The translations under genes were made by a program, and so were the position numbers. From contig JAJPJP010000103.1 in NCBI GenBank assembly GCA_021324175.1, positions 1-57,367 on the forward strand: a stretch of DNA of 57,367 bases, given 5' to 3'. The stretch comes from Chitinophagia bacterium (lineage in GTDB: Bacteria > Bacteroidota > Bacteroidia > Chitinophagales > Chitinophagaceae). A model generated the notes under the pieces. That model was not told the DNA's origin. It ran no database searches and worked only from the letters and a program-made list of their open reading frames with translations. Shown piece by piece: positions 1-8,641 of this stretch (the first letter of the stretch is position 1; each line of letters opens with the position of its first letter).

Positions 1-936
1 AAAAAACTCGGGCTCGAGACGCTGCGTCCCTGGGACGGCGAAGCCGAACCTCCGGGTGCCGAACCGCTGCACCCCTTCCGGACCGGAAGCGAACTACTGG
101 ATAAGTCTATCGCCTGTTTTCGGAAACTCGAACCCTTCTTTGCCGATTGCCTGGTCGCCATGCGAAAAATGAACCGCCTAGACCTGGAAAGCAGAAAGGG
201 GAAAGCACCGGGCGGTTATAGCTGCCCGATGGCAGAAACCGGTGCGCCATTCATCTTCATGAACGCGGCAGGCCAAATGGGCGACCTGACAACAATGGTC
301 CATGAGGGGGGTCACGCCATCCAGTCCTTCCTGACCCATCCACTTGAGCTCAACGCCTTCAAGGATTACCCGATGGAAATCGCAGAAGTGGCGAGCATGG
401 CAATGGAACTATTCAGCATGGACTATTGGGACGTGTTTTTTGATGATCCCCGCGAACTGCTGCGCGCGCGTGAATACCAGCTTGAGCGCGTCATTACCGT
501 GTTTCCCTGGATCGCCACCATCGACAAATTCCAGCACTGGGTTTACGAAAATCCCGCGCACACCGCCGACCAGCGGAAAGATCGCTGGATGGAAATTACT
601 ACCGAGTTCTCATCGCCACTGGTTGACTGGAGCGGCCTGGAGGGATACCGTCATTACAGTTGGCAGAGGCAACTCCATCTATTTGAAGTGCCTTTTTACT
701 ACATCGAATATGGAATCGCCCAGTTGGGCGCAATCGGTCTATGGATGCAGTTCAGGCGCGAACCGAAAAAAGCGCTTGAAAACTATGTTCGAGCGCTCAG
801 TCTTGGAGGCACAAGAACGCTGCCCGATCTTTACCGCGCCGCAGGCTTGCGCTTCGATTTTTCCACTGAGCATATTCGCGAACTGATGGATTTTGTCGGC
901 GAAGAGATGGAAAAAATCTATCTACGCGTTGCGTAA
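1..936 (+). CDS. M3 family oligoendopeptidase, C-terminal part (truncated at window start)
   Basis: Frame 1 is open from base 1. HEGGHAIQSF zinc-binding motif and downstream EIAEVASMAMELFS are typical of M3B peptidases. Confidence 0.9.
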   Translation, partial: KKLGLETLRPWDGEAEPPGAEPLHPFRTGSELLDKSIACFRKLEPFFADCLVAMRKMNRLDLESRKGKAPGGYSCPMAETGAPFIFMNAAGQMGDLTTMVHEGGHAIQSFLTHPLELNAFKDYPMEIAEVASMAMELFSMDYWDVFFDDPRELLRAREYQLERVITVFPWIATIDKFQHWVYENPAHTADQRKDRWMEITTEFSSPLVDWSGLEGYRHYSWQRQLHLFEVPFYYIEYGIAQLGAIGLWMQFRREPKKALENYVRALSLGGTRTLPDLYRAAGLRFDFSTEHIRELMDFVGEEMEKIYLRVA

Positions 937-966
937 GATTTATGCTGGAAAATGAATTCCGGATAT

Positions 967-974
967 TATATTTG
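967..974 (+). promoter_or_regulatory. Putative Bacteroidota -7 box TATATTTG
   Basis: Matches the TAnnTTTG consensus. Only a weak -33 candidate (gctgg) lies about 19 bp upstream. Confidence 0.4.
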
Positions 975-980
975 CACGCT

Positions 981-1076
981 GAATTATTTTTCGCAAGCAA
1001 ATTGCGATCAACATAAAAGTCTAATCAGAGCCTTAACCAAAAGTCCCGGTGTGTCTACATCGGGGCTTTCTTTTTC
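981..1076 (+). ncRNA. Candidate small RNA: two stem-loops ending in an intrinsic terminator
   Basis: Perfect 6-bp hairpin TCGCAA-GCAAA-TTGCGA (991-1007), 13-bp terminator hairpin (1040-1069) followed by CTTTTTC, and a TATATTTG box just upstream. Confidence 0.4.
1040..1075 (+). terminator. Intrinsic terminator overlapping the fur-family stop codon
   Basis: AAAGTCCCGGTGT-GTCT-ACATCGGGGCTTT: 13-bp stem with two G-T pairs, 4-nt loop, then CTTTTT. Confidence 0.8.
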
Positions 1077-1489
1077 TGGCAGTCGCTGCAAATGCCGTGC
1101 ACGACAACTTCTACCTTGCTTGCGACAAAATTTTCAGGCAGGTTGATTAGCGGTGTCGGGGTATTTTCCAGGCAGAACGTGTTGCCGCACCGGTTGCACA
1201 CAAAATGCAGATGGTTATCACGGTGATGACCCTCGCTACAGTTATCCTTGCAGAGGGCATAAAGAATGGAGTTGTCCGCGGTGGGAATACTGTGAATGAT
1301 GCCTTTGTCGACAAAAGACTGGAGGGTGCGGTATACGGTGACGCGGTCAAATTTTTCGCCAGCCCTTTTTTCGATGTCGCCATGCGAAAGCGCCGCGGCG
1401 TTTTCCAGGAATAGTTCAAGAATCCTTTTGCGTCCACTGGTTACGCTCAGGTTATTTCTTTTGAGGATTGAGTCGATTTGTGCTTCCAT
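1055..1489 (-). CDS. Fur family transcriptional regulator
   Basis: FDRVTVYRTLQSFVDKGII winged helix, HHRDNHLHFVC metal site, and CNRC/CSDC zinc cysteines. Confidence 0.9.
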   Translation of the reverse strand: MEAQIDSILKRNNLSVTSGRKRILELFLENAAALSHGDIEKRAGEKFDRVTVYRTLQSFVDKGIIHSIPTADNSILYALCKDNCSEGHHRDNHLHFVCNRCGNTFCLENTPTPLINLPENFVASKVEVVVHGICSDCQKKKAPM

Positions 1490-1505
1490 GCTTATAAGTT
1501 GGCGC

Positions 1506-2165
1506 TTACTGGAAATTGTTCCCGCTCAACGGGTTCGAAAAATGCCTTGCACCTGCTTTTTCCTTAAGCAACACCCTGATATCCGCCGCAAGTTCCGTGA
1601 TCTCATCGTTTTTTAAGCCGTCAATGATTTTTCGCACCTGCCCGCTCCTATCTATCAATGCAAAAAACTGCGTATGAATAAACTGGTGCCTGATGTCCCC
1701 TTCGTTATTTTTCGGGTCGTCAAGAAGGTAACTGAGCCTCGCCGCACGGTAGAGGCTGTCTTTTCGTCCGGTCAGGAACAGCCAGGTCTTGGGATCGGCC
1801 TGCATAGAATCAGCATAATGTTTCATTTGCGATACGCTGTCCGTCTCCGGATCCACGGTATGCGAGATAATTCGAAAATCCGGTTCATCCCTGAACTCGC
1901 CGTAGATTTTTTTAAGATTTGTATTCAGTTTTGGACAAATTCCCTTGCAGGTCGTAAAAAAGAAATCCGCCACATAAACTTTTCCCTCCACGTCTTTTTG
2001 GCTGATCATTTTGCCTTCCTGGTCCGTAAAAAGGAATGGCTGCACGTCATTCAGCACGGGCAGTCTTACTTCTCCGTACCCGGGTATGATTTTGGTCAGT
2101 GCCAGGTAAAACAGGACGAAGAGGAGGATAAAAAAACCGATGTAAAAAAAGAGTTTGTTCCACAT
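1506..2165 (-). CDS. SCO1/SenC family protein (copper chaperone / thioredoxin-like)
   Basis: FFTTCKGICPKLN CxxxC motif, N-terminal TM anchor, HTVDPETDS segment. Confidence 0.9.
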   Translation of the reverse strand: MWNKLFFYIGFFILLFVLFYLALTKIIPGYGEVRLPVLNDVQPFLFTDQEGKMISQKDVEGKVYVADFFFTTCKGICPKLNTNLKKIYGEFRDEPDFRIISHTVDPETDSVSQMKHYADSMQADPKTWLFLTGRKDSLYRAARLSYLLDDPKNNEGDIRHQFIHTQFFALIDRSGQVRKIIDGLKNDEITELAADIRVLLKEKAGARHFSNPLSGNNFQ

Positions 2166-2335
2166 AAAGCGCCAGGTGCGAAGTTAAGCTTCCCGGATGG
2201 ATAACATTTTGCTTTAAGAATGGTTTAACGACCAGGGATAGCGCAACCCATTGTCCACCCGAATTTTGTGCGGCATTTTTAAGAGCGGCTTGTTTTGTTT
2301 TCCGCATTTAAGAAACTTTGGGGCTTCCGAATTGT

Positions 2336-2343
2336 TACCTTTG
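2336..2343 (+). promoter_or_regulatory. Putative -7 box TACCTTTG upstream of the NifU-like gene
   Basis: TAnnTTTG match 20 nt upstream of the start codon. TTTG at 2317-2320 is a -33 candidate with short spacing. Confidence 0.4.
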
Positions 2344-2363
2344 CATACTAAATTGAGTCCGCA

Positions 2364-2957
2364 ATGATCAAGACAGGTAATCCCACGATCAGCATCTATA
2401 CGGAGATGACGCCAAACCCTGAAACGATGAAGTTTGTGGCCAACAAGCTGCTTTATCCCGGCAAGAGCATTGATTTTGCCGATGTGGAAAGCGCGAAGCC
2501 GTCACCGCTTGCGACAGAGTTTTTCGGATTTCCCTTTATCAAGAGCGTTTTTATCGCGAGCAATTTTGTCACATTGACCAAAACAGCCGAGACCGACTGG
2601 GATGATATCATTTCCTCTATCCGCCAGTTTTTGAAAGAATACCTCGAAGAAGGAAAGACTGTGATTAATGAAGAGGAGATCGTCGTAACGAAGAAAGAAG
2701 GAAACAACATCGACGCGGACGACGACGATGTGGTCAAAAGGATTAAGGAACTGCTGGAGAGCTACGTAAAGCCGGCCGTGGAAATGGACGGCGGCGCCAT
2801 TCAGTTCAAAAGCTATCACGAAGGCGTAGTCAACCTGATGCTTCAGGGCTCGTGCTCGGGTTGTCCTTCATCCATGATCACCCTCAAGGCCGGCATCGAA
2901 GGAATGATGAAAAGGATGATCCCCGAAGTGCGGGAGGTGGTAGCGGAATCAGAATAG
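2364..2957 (+). CDS. NifU-like (Nfu) Fe-S scaffold protein with N-terminal Nfu_N domain
   Basis: YTEMTPNPETMKF N-terminal domain and C-terminal VEMDGGAIQFKSY...GSCSGCPSSMITLKAGIE with CxxC. Confidence 0.92.
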   Translation: MIKTGNPTISIYTEMTPNPETMKFVANKLLYPGKSIDFADVESAKPSPLATEFFGFPFIKSVFIASNFVTLTKTAETDWDDIISSIRQFLKEYLEEGKTVINEEEIVVTKKEGNNIDADDDDVVKRIKELLESYVKPAVEMDGGAIQFKSYHEGVVNLMLQGSCSGCPSSMITLKAGIEGMMKRMIPEVREVVAESE

Positions 2958-3021
2958 CCGCGCAGCCACCGGCGGAGGCCTTCTTATTTTTTTCTACTTT
3001 TGAGCGCATACAGCAACCAAC

Positions 3022-3645
3022 TTGCAGGAGATTTTCACGCAGTTTATCCAGGAAATTAAAACAACGGGCTGGCTCGAAGCCATCGCGGTCGTTTCGGGAA
3101 TTGCCAGCGTCTGGTATTCACGCCAGGAAAATATCCTCGTTTATCCCATCGGCCTGATCAACACCATTATTTACGTCTTTATCAGCGTCGAAGGGCACCT
3201 GTACGGCGAGGCGAGCGTCAATTTCTATTATACGGTGATGAGCGTCTATGGCTGGATTCTCTGGGCAAAAAAGAATGAAAGAAAAGAGCATGTCGTGCGA
3301 ATCGAGTTTTCGAACACCAGAGAGTGGATCTATCAACTTCTCTTCTTCGCGGTATTTTATGTCGTTATTTTTTTCGCACTTTCGTATCTGAAAAAAAACT
3401 TTACCCCTGGCGCGATTCCCTGGGCTGATGCTTTTGCTTCTGCGACCGCTTATACGGGGATGTGGCTGATGGCGAAAAAAAAGGTGGAGAGCTGGTATTG
3501 GTGGATCGCGACCAATATCGCTTCCATCCCGCTTTATTTTGTAAAGCAGTACGCCTTCACGAGCGTATATTATCTTATCCTGCTGATCATCGCCTTCTGG
3601 GGCTTGTTCAGCTGGATCAAAAAAGCACGGCATGTGCCTCGTTAA
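3022..3645 (+). CDS. pnuC: Nicotinamide riboside/NMN transporter PnuC
   Basis: TTG start. Polytopic protein with QENILVYPIGLINTIIYVFI and YYTVMSVYGWILW, typical of PnuC; overlaps a NadR-type kinase. Confidence 0.88.
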   Translation: MQEIFTQFIQEIKTTGWLEAIAVVSGIASVWYSRQENILVYPIGLINTIIYVFISVEGHLYGEASVNFYYTVMSVYGWILWAKKNERKEHVVRIEFSNTREWIYQLLFFAVFYVVIFFALSYLKKNFTPGAIPWADAFASATAYTGMWLMAKKKVESWYWWIATNIASIPLYFVKQYAFTSVYYLILLIIAFWGLFSWIKKARHVPR

Positions 3646-4177
3646 AAAAATCGTAGTCATCGGTCCCGAGTCGACGGGAAAAAGCACGTTATGCGAGTCG
3701 CTCGCTCTCCATTACCGGACACGCTGGGTTCCGGAATATGCCAGAGAATACCTTCTCGCGCATGGCACGAATTACAGTTTTGAAGACCTTCTTGTTATCG
3801 CGAGGGAACAGGTAGCGGCGGAAGACCGGATCGCGACGGAGACTGAAAACCATCCGAAGGGCGTCATGCCGCTCTTCATTGACACCGATCTCTATGTCAT
3901 GAAAGTTTGGTGCGAATATGTTTTTGGAAAATGCCATTCCTGGATCATCGACCAAATCGCGCTCAGGCGTTATGATCTCTACCTCCTTTGCCGAACGGAC
4001 CTGCCCTGGACAAAAGACGAACTTCGCGAATATCCCGACCTCGCAACGCGCGAAAAGCTCTTCCACATGTACCGCGACATCCTCGTCAATCAATCGACCC
4101 CCTGGCAGGAGATCGGAGGCATTGAAAAGGCAAGGCTCGACAGCGCCATTACCGCGACTGATTCACTCCTCGGATAA
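3632..4177 (+). CDS. NadR-like AAA ATPase / ribosylnicotinamide kinase domain protein
   Basis: GTG start overlapping pnuC by 14 bp. P-loop GPESTGKSTL and WVPEYAREYL are NadR kinase-domain motifs. Confidence 0.85.
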   Translation: MCLVKKIVVIGPESTGKSTLCESLALHYRTRWVPEYAREYLLAHGTNYSFEDLLVIAREQVAAEDRIATETENHPKGVMPLFIDTDLYVMKVWCEYVFGKCHSWIIDQIALRRYDLYLLCRTDLPWTKDELREYPDLATREKLFHMYRDILVNQSTPWQEIGGIEKARLDSAITATDSLLG

Positions 4178-4179
4178 AC

Positions 4180-4884
4180 TCATTGAATCAGCTGCTGGAT
4201 TTCGTCATCTTCCTGCATGCGCGTCATCTGGTTCAGGACCCATGGATAGCGCGCCGCCACATGTTTTGAAAGCGGGTTTATCGTATACGCTTTTGGGTTA
4301 GGCATGCATGAGGCGATCAGCGAAGCTTCCGTCCTTGTCAGCGACCGCGCATGTTTGTCAAAATAATATCGGGAGGCTGCCTCGATGCCGAAAACGCCCT
4401 TTCCCATCTCGGTGACATTAAGGTAAACTTCCAGGATACGCTTTTTGCCCCAGATCATCTCGATCATAAATGTAAAATACACTTCGAGGCTTTTCCGAAA
4501 CCACCCGCGCCCCTGCCAGAGAAAAACATTTTTTGCGACCTGCTGGCTGATCGTACTGGCGCCATGAAGAGACTTGCTTTGCTGGTTATGTTTCACCGCT
4601 TTTTCGATCGACTTGAAATCAAAACCGTCGTGATCAGGGAAAAGCTGGTCTTCGGAAGCCATGACAGCAAGCTTCGCATAAGGCGAGATCTCCTTCATCC
4701 GCACATAGTCTCTTTTCAATCCGTCGCCGCCCAACAGGCTGCCGATCTGGGTTATCGTGACGGGCGGGTTTACCCATTTCAACAGCAAAATATAAATCAG
4801 CTGCAGGCAAAACAAGACGATGAATAAGCGCTTGGCGATTCTCCAGCACCTCGAGAAGAATTTTTTTGCTTTGGAGGCCATCAA
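4180..4884 (-). CDS. mtgA: Monofunctional biosynthetic peptidoglycan transglycosylase
   Basis: GT51 motifs SEDQLFPDHDGFD, GASTISQQVAKNVFLW, KKRILEVYLNVTEMG. Confidence 0.93.
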   Translation of the reverse strand: MMASKAKKFFSRCWRIAKRLFIVLFCLQLIYILLLKWVNPPVTITQIGSLLGGDGLKRDYVRMKEISPYAKLAVMASEDQLFPDHDGFDFKSIEKAVKHNQQSKSLHGASTISQQVAKNVFLWQGRGWFRKSLEVYFTFMIEMIWGKKRILEVYLNVTEMGKGVFGIEAASRYYFDKHARSLTRTEASLIASCMPNPKAYTINPLSKHVAARYPWVLNQMTRMQEDDEIQQLIQ

Positions 4885-4893
4885 TCCACTTGA

Positions 4894-5406
4894 TTATTTT
4901 TTGTCGAGATCCAACGCGAGATACTCAAGCGTAAATTTTTTTCCGAGGTGATAATTCCTAAACCTGCTCCTGGTCAGCAGGAATCCCCCCACAATGAGTG
5001 CGCCCGCCGTGATAAAGCTTCCGGATGTGTACCATGTGCTGGCCTTGTCTCCCCGGTATGCACCGTTGACCGCATTCAGCAGGAGGACGCCGCCGCCGGC
5101 AACCATGAGCAGCACGCCGTCTTCGGTATAATTGAGGCCTTTACGCTCCGTCTTGATCGTAGCAATCTCGCGATAGTGGAACGGATAGTCGTTCACAAAA
5201 ACGCTGTCGTGCCGTATGGCAGTTATGGTCCCGTCAAACCATTGATGGTAAATGGATTCAAAAGTGATGTTCATGCCTGTCGCATACGTCTTGACGTTGG
5301 CGCCGTCTTTTTCCAGGATAATGACATTTGTCTGCCCCACAGCGGGGAAGGCCAACAGCACGCATGCAATGATCTGGAAGTATCTCATTCGCAAACTATT
5401 GATCAA
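4894..5406 (-). CDS. Hypothetical membrane-associated protein
   Basis: 170-aa ORF with an N-terminal signal-like segment and a hydrophobic C-terminal helix; no recognised family. Confidence 0.7.
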   Translation of the reverse strand: MINSLRMRYFQIIACVLLAFPAVGQTNVIILEKDGANVKTYATGMNITFESIYHQWFDGTITAIRHDSVFVNDYPFHYREIATIKTERKGLNYTEDGVLLMVAGGGVLLLNAVNGAYRGDKASTWYTSGSFITAGALIVGGFLLTRSRFRNYHLGKKFTLEYLALDLDKK

Positions 5407-5451
5407 ACTTACTTCAATGATGCGGAATTATTTTGTTAATCCGCATGCAGG

Positions 5452-6087
5452 TTATTTATGAGCGATAAAAAAAGCACCCCATGCCAGCACAATGCCAAAG
5501 CCAATCAGGATCAATCCGGAGATTTTGTTGATGATCGAAAGATTGTGGAGCGTTAGACGTTTTCCCAGCTTGTCGGCCATCGTCACTTTGCCTACGTCAG
5601 CGGTCATATTGACCAGCAGGCAGGATGCAAAAATAATCACGCGTTGTTCCAGCGTGTGTGTGAGCGAAAGCACCGTCGCGTTTCCCAGCCAGAAAATGAT
5701 CACCGCAGGGTTAAACGAATTGATGATGAACCCGGAAACAAAAATCCTGAGCATATCGCGTTTCCTGAACCTGGAAATTTCCCCGCTCATTGCCGGAGCA
5801 AGTTTTACTTTTTTGAAAAAAACAAAATAGGCGCCCATCGCCATCAAAAATATGCTGCCTCCCATGCCGATCTCGCGCTTGTGTTCCAGCAGTTGGCCTA
5901 CGAGCGCCGTGGCCACGTTGCTGATCGTCACCAGGATAATATCACTTAGCCAGACGCCCGCGACAAAGCTGAGACCCCCGCGGTAACCGTTGTTCAGGCT
6001 TTGTTTGATGATGGTGAAGATGATTGGGCCAACCCCCAGGGCAAGAACAAATCCAAGAACAAGTCCTTTCAATATGGCCTGAAGCAT
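5452..6087 (-). CDS. LysE family transporter
   Basis: GFVLALGVGPIIFTIIKQSLNNGYRGGLSFVAGVWLSDII, LysE/RhtB N-terminus; hydrophobic throughout. Confidence 0.85.
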   Translation of the reverse strand: MLQAILKGLVLGFVLALGVGPIIFTIIKQSLNNGYRGGLSFVAGVWLSDIILVTISNVATALVGQLLEHKREIGMGGSIFLMAMGAYFVFFKKVKLAPAMSGEISRFRKRDMLRIFVSGFIINSFNPAVIIFWLGNATVLSLTHTLEQRVIIFASCLLVNMTADVGKVTMADKLGKRLTLHNLSIINKISGLILIGFGIVLAWGAFFIAHK

Positions 6088-6167
6088 ATTTTGCGAGGGC
6101 GGTTTTTTAATCGTTTCCCGGTCCGGTTTACAATTTCTGAAAAAAAACTGACCAAAAATGCTCGGCG

Positions 6168-7694
6168 TCAGTAATCCCCTGCGGCCAAAAAATCCTGCCA
6201 GTCCTGGAGGAATTGCCCCTTCAGGACTCGTGGGAATTTATGCTGGCCCCCCAGCTTTCCCTTTTGCTGCAGAAACTTCATAAAGGCGGACTCAGGCAAA
6301 ACCTTGAGGTAAACGTCCTTTAAGGCCGTGGTCCTTTCAACAGCGTAATCATCATTAAGCTTTTTAAGCTTTTCATCGATGCTTGCGCGCAATGCCTGTT
6401 CATCGACAGTATTGTTCGTAGCCACATACCATTGATGAGCAAAGTACCGCCCGTGCGGAAGACCGGCGACGGTGTACTCGGGTATGGAAATGTCAAATTC
6501 TTCGGCGCTGGCCTGGATCGCCTTGTTCATATTGTCGATGCTCAGGTGCTCTCCGACGAGACTCAGGTAATGTTTGATCCGCCCGGTGATAATAATTTCA
6601 CATCGATTTTTGTCCGTGAACCGCACCGTATCGCCGATCAGGTAACGCCACGCACCTGCGCTCGTACTCAGCAGGATCGCATAGTCAACGAGCTCTTCCA
6701 CTTCATGGATCATCAGGGTCTCCGGCGCTTCGCGTAGATTGCCTTCGCGGTCAAAATTTTTTTCGTTGAATGGAATGAACTCGAGAAAAAGATGCTCGGC
6801 GGTCACCAGCCGCATCCCACTGGCGTACTGGTGATCCTGGTAAGCAATAAATCCCTCAGAGGCCAGGTATGTCTCGATATAAGTGACCGGCTTTCCTAAG
6901 AGCCTTTCAAATCCCTTCTTATAGGGTTCAAAGGAAACGCCTCCGTGGACATAAAAGCCCAGGTTTGGCCAGATTTCGTGGATATTAGAGAGGCTGTAAC
7001 GCTCGATGATTTTTTCGATGCAAAGTTGTATCCAGGCGGGCACACCAACAATGAACCCGATATCCCAGTTCGGCGCCTGTCTGACTACCTCTTCAATTTT
7101 TTTGTCCCAGTCGCGGGTTTTTGCAATTTTTTTGCCGGGCTTGTAAAAAGGCGCAAACCAGAAGGGAACCTTTTTAGCCGATATTCCGCTCAGGTCGCCC
7201 GCATAATAGCCCGAACCCTTTTGCAAATCCGTGCTACCCCCGATCATCAGCCAGCCCTTGCCGATACTTTTTACCGGTATATCATGATAGGTTCTCAGCG
7301 AAAGCAATTGTTTGATCATAACCATCCGGTTGCCCCGGAGAAGATCGTTTGTAATCGGGATGTATTTACTGGCTGCCTCAGAAGTGCCTGAACTGAGCGC
7401 GTAATATTTTATTTTTCCCGGCCAGCAGACATCCGGCCTCCCTTTTAGTGTCTTGTACCACCATTCCTTGTAAATTCTATTATAGTCAAAGATGGGCACC
7501 AGTTCCCTGAATTTCTTTTCGGGATGCTTTGCGATGACGATCTTGTCGAATTCATATTGCTGGCCAAACTGTGTGAAGCGTGCTTTTTTCAAAAGACGCT
7601 TTAAAATTTTTATCTGCTGGCGCTGAGGAGATTTCTGGCGCAGCCGCAACGCTCTGGAGACTTTGGAGGGCAATTGAATTTCAATTAATGCCAT
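6168..7694 (-). CDS. GH3 auxin-responsive promoter family protein (adenylating acyl-acid amido synthetase-like)
   Basis: YYALSSGTSEAASKYIPIT phosphate-binding loop, YLASEGFIAYQ and YRYLIGDTVRF-like motifs (WRYLIGDTVRFTDK). Confidence 0.88.
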   Translation of the reverse strand: MALIEIQLPSKVSRALRLRQKSPQRQQIKILKRLLKKARFTQFGQQYEFDKIVIAKHPEKKFRELVPIFDYNRIYKEWWYKTLKGRPDVCWPGKIKYYALSSGTSEAASKYIPITNDLLRGNRMVMIKQLLSLRTYHDIPVKSIGKGWLMIGGSTDLQKGSGYYAGDLSGISAKKVPFWFAPFYKPGKKIAKTRDWDKKIEEVVRQAPNWDIGFIVGVPAWIQLCIEKIIERYSLSNIHEIWPNLGFYVHGGVSFEPYKKGFERLLGKPVTYIETYLASEGFIAYQDHQYASGMRLVTAEHLFLEFIPFNEKNFDREGNLREAPETLMIHEVEELVDYAILLSTSAGAWRYLIGDTVRFTDKNRCEIIITGRIKHYLSLVGEHLSIDNMNKAIQASAEEFDISIPEYTVAGLPHGRYFAHQWYVATNNTVDEQALRASIDEKLKKLNDDYAVERTTALKDVYLKVLPESAFMKFLQQKGKLGGQHKFPRVLKGQFLQDWQDFLAAGDY

Positions 7695-7839
7695 CAGGGC
7701 GTAATTAGATTAGTTCAAAATTAAGGGAATAGGTTCGAAGATGACCTGCGGCAGATAGATGATAATGGGAAATTATTTGGCTGGTTCGCGGTTAGGTAAC
7801 GATCTTCGTTGTCGCAGATCAAAGCTAAATATTCGCATC

Positions 7840-8622
7840 ATGAAACGTAGAAATTTTGTCAGGAATTCCCTGCTGGCGGCCGCTGCCGCTTCCGCATCGC
7901 CCGTGGCATACGCCGGGGGCAGAAGAGCGCCCAATGCAAAATCGGTATATGAGCTTCGTGAGTACGAAATGCATTTCGGGACCAGCGAAAATGATTTACA
8001 CAATCACTTTCAGCAAGCGCTGATTCCCGCGCTAAATCGCGCTGGCGTCAAATCAGTGGGCGTATTCAAAGAAACCAGCAAGTCGGAGCCCACAAAAATT
8101 TACATGCTTATTCCCTACTCCTCCTGGGAAGACTTTCCTATCGTAGCCCAACAACTGAAAAATGATCAGGTCTTCCGGAAGGCATCTGAGAATTACGACC
8201 AGCTTACCGCCGATAAATTTCCCTACGCCAGGTTCAAAACCAAATTAATGATCGCTTTTGATGGTCAGCCTTCAATCATTCTTCCATCCAAGGGCCAGCG
8301 GATTTTTGAGCTTCGCACATACGAGGGGTATAACGAAGATGCCTTGAGAAGAAAATTGAAAATGTTCAACCAGGAAGAATTTGCCATTTTCGACCGCACG
8401 GGGCTTCACCGGGTATTTTTTGGTGAGGTGATCGCAGGTGACGATATGCCCTGTCTCACTTACATGATCAGCTTTAGCGGCATGGAGGAACATGACAAAA
8501 ACTGGGCTGCCTTTGGGGCAGATCCGGACTGGCAACGAATTTCGAAATTGCCGGAATATGCCAATTCTGTTTCGCGCATCACCAAGATATTCCTTGAACC
8601 CGTCACCTATTCACAAATCTAG
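7840..8622 (+). CDS. NIPSNAP family protein with Tat-like signal peptide
   Basis: MKRRNFVRNSLLAAAAASASPVAYA leader; two NIPSNAP-type repeats (VYELREYEMHFG, IFELRTYEGYNE). Start at 7840 is preferred over the ORF start at 7759. Confidence 0.82.
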   Translation: MKRRNFVRNSLLAAAAASASPVAYAGGRRAPNAKSVYELREYEMHFGTSENDLHNHFQQALIPALNRAGVKSVGVFKETSKSEPTKIYMLIPYSSWEDFPIVAQQLKNDQVFRKASENYDQLTADKFPYARFKTKLMIAFDGQPSIILPSKGQRIFELRTYEGYNEDALRRKLKMFNQEEFAIFDRTGLHRVFFGEVIAGDDMPCLTYMISFSGMEEHDKNWAAFGADPDWQRISKLPEYANSVSRITKIFLEPVTYSQI

Positions 8623-8641
8623 CTGCCGGTTCTGACTGAAT

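Noticed and set aside
344-886. Large overlapping ORF in another frame of the M3 peptidase
   Set aside because: Shadow ORF with no recognisable motif, inside a well-supported gene. The same applies to most other overlapping ORFs in the track.
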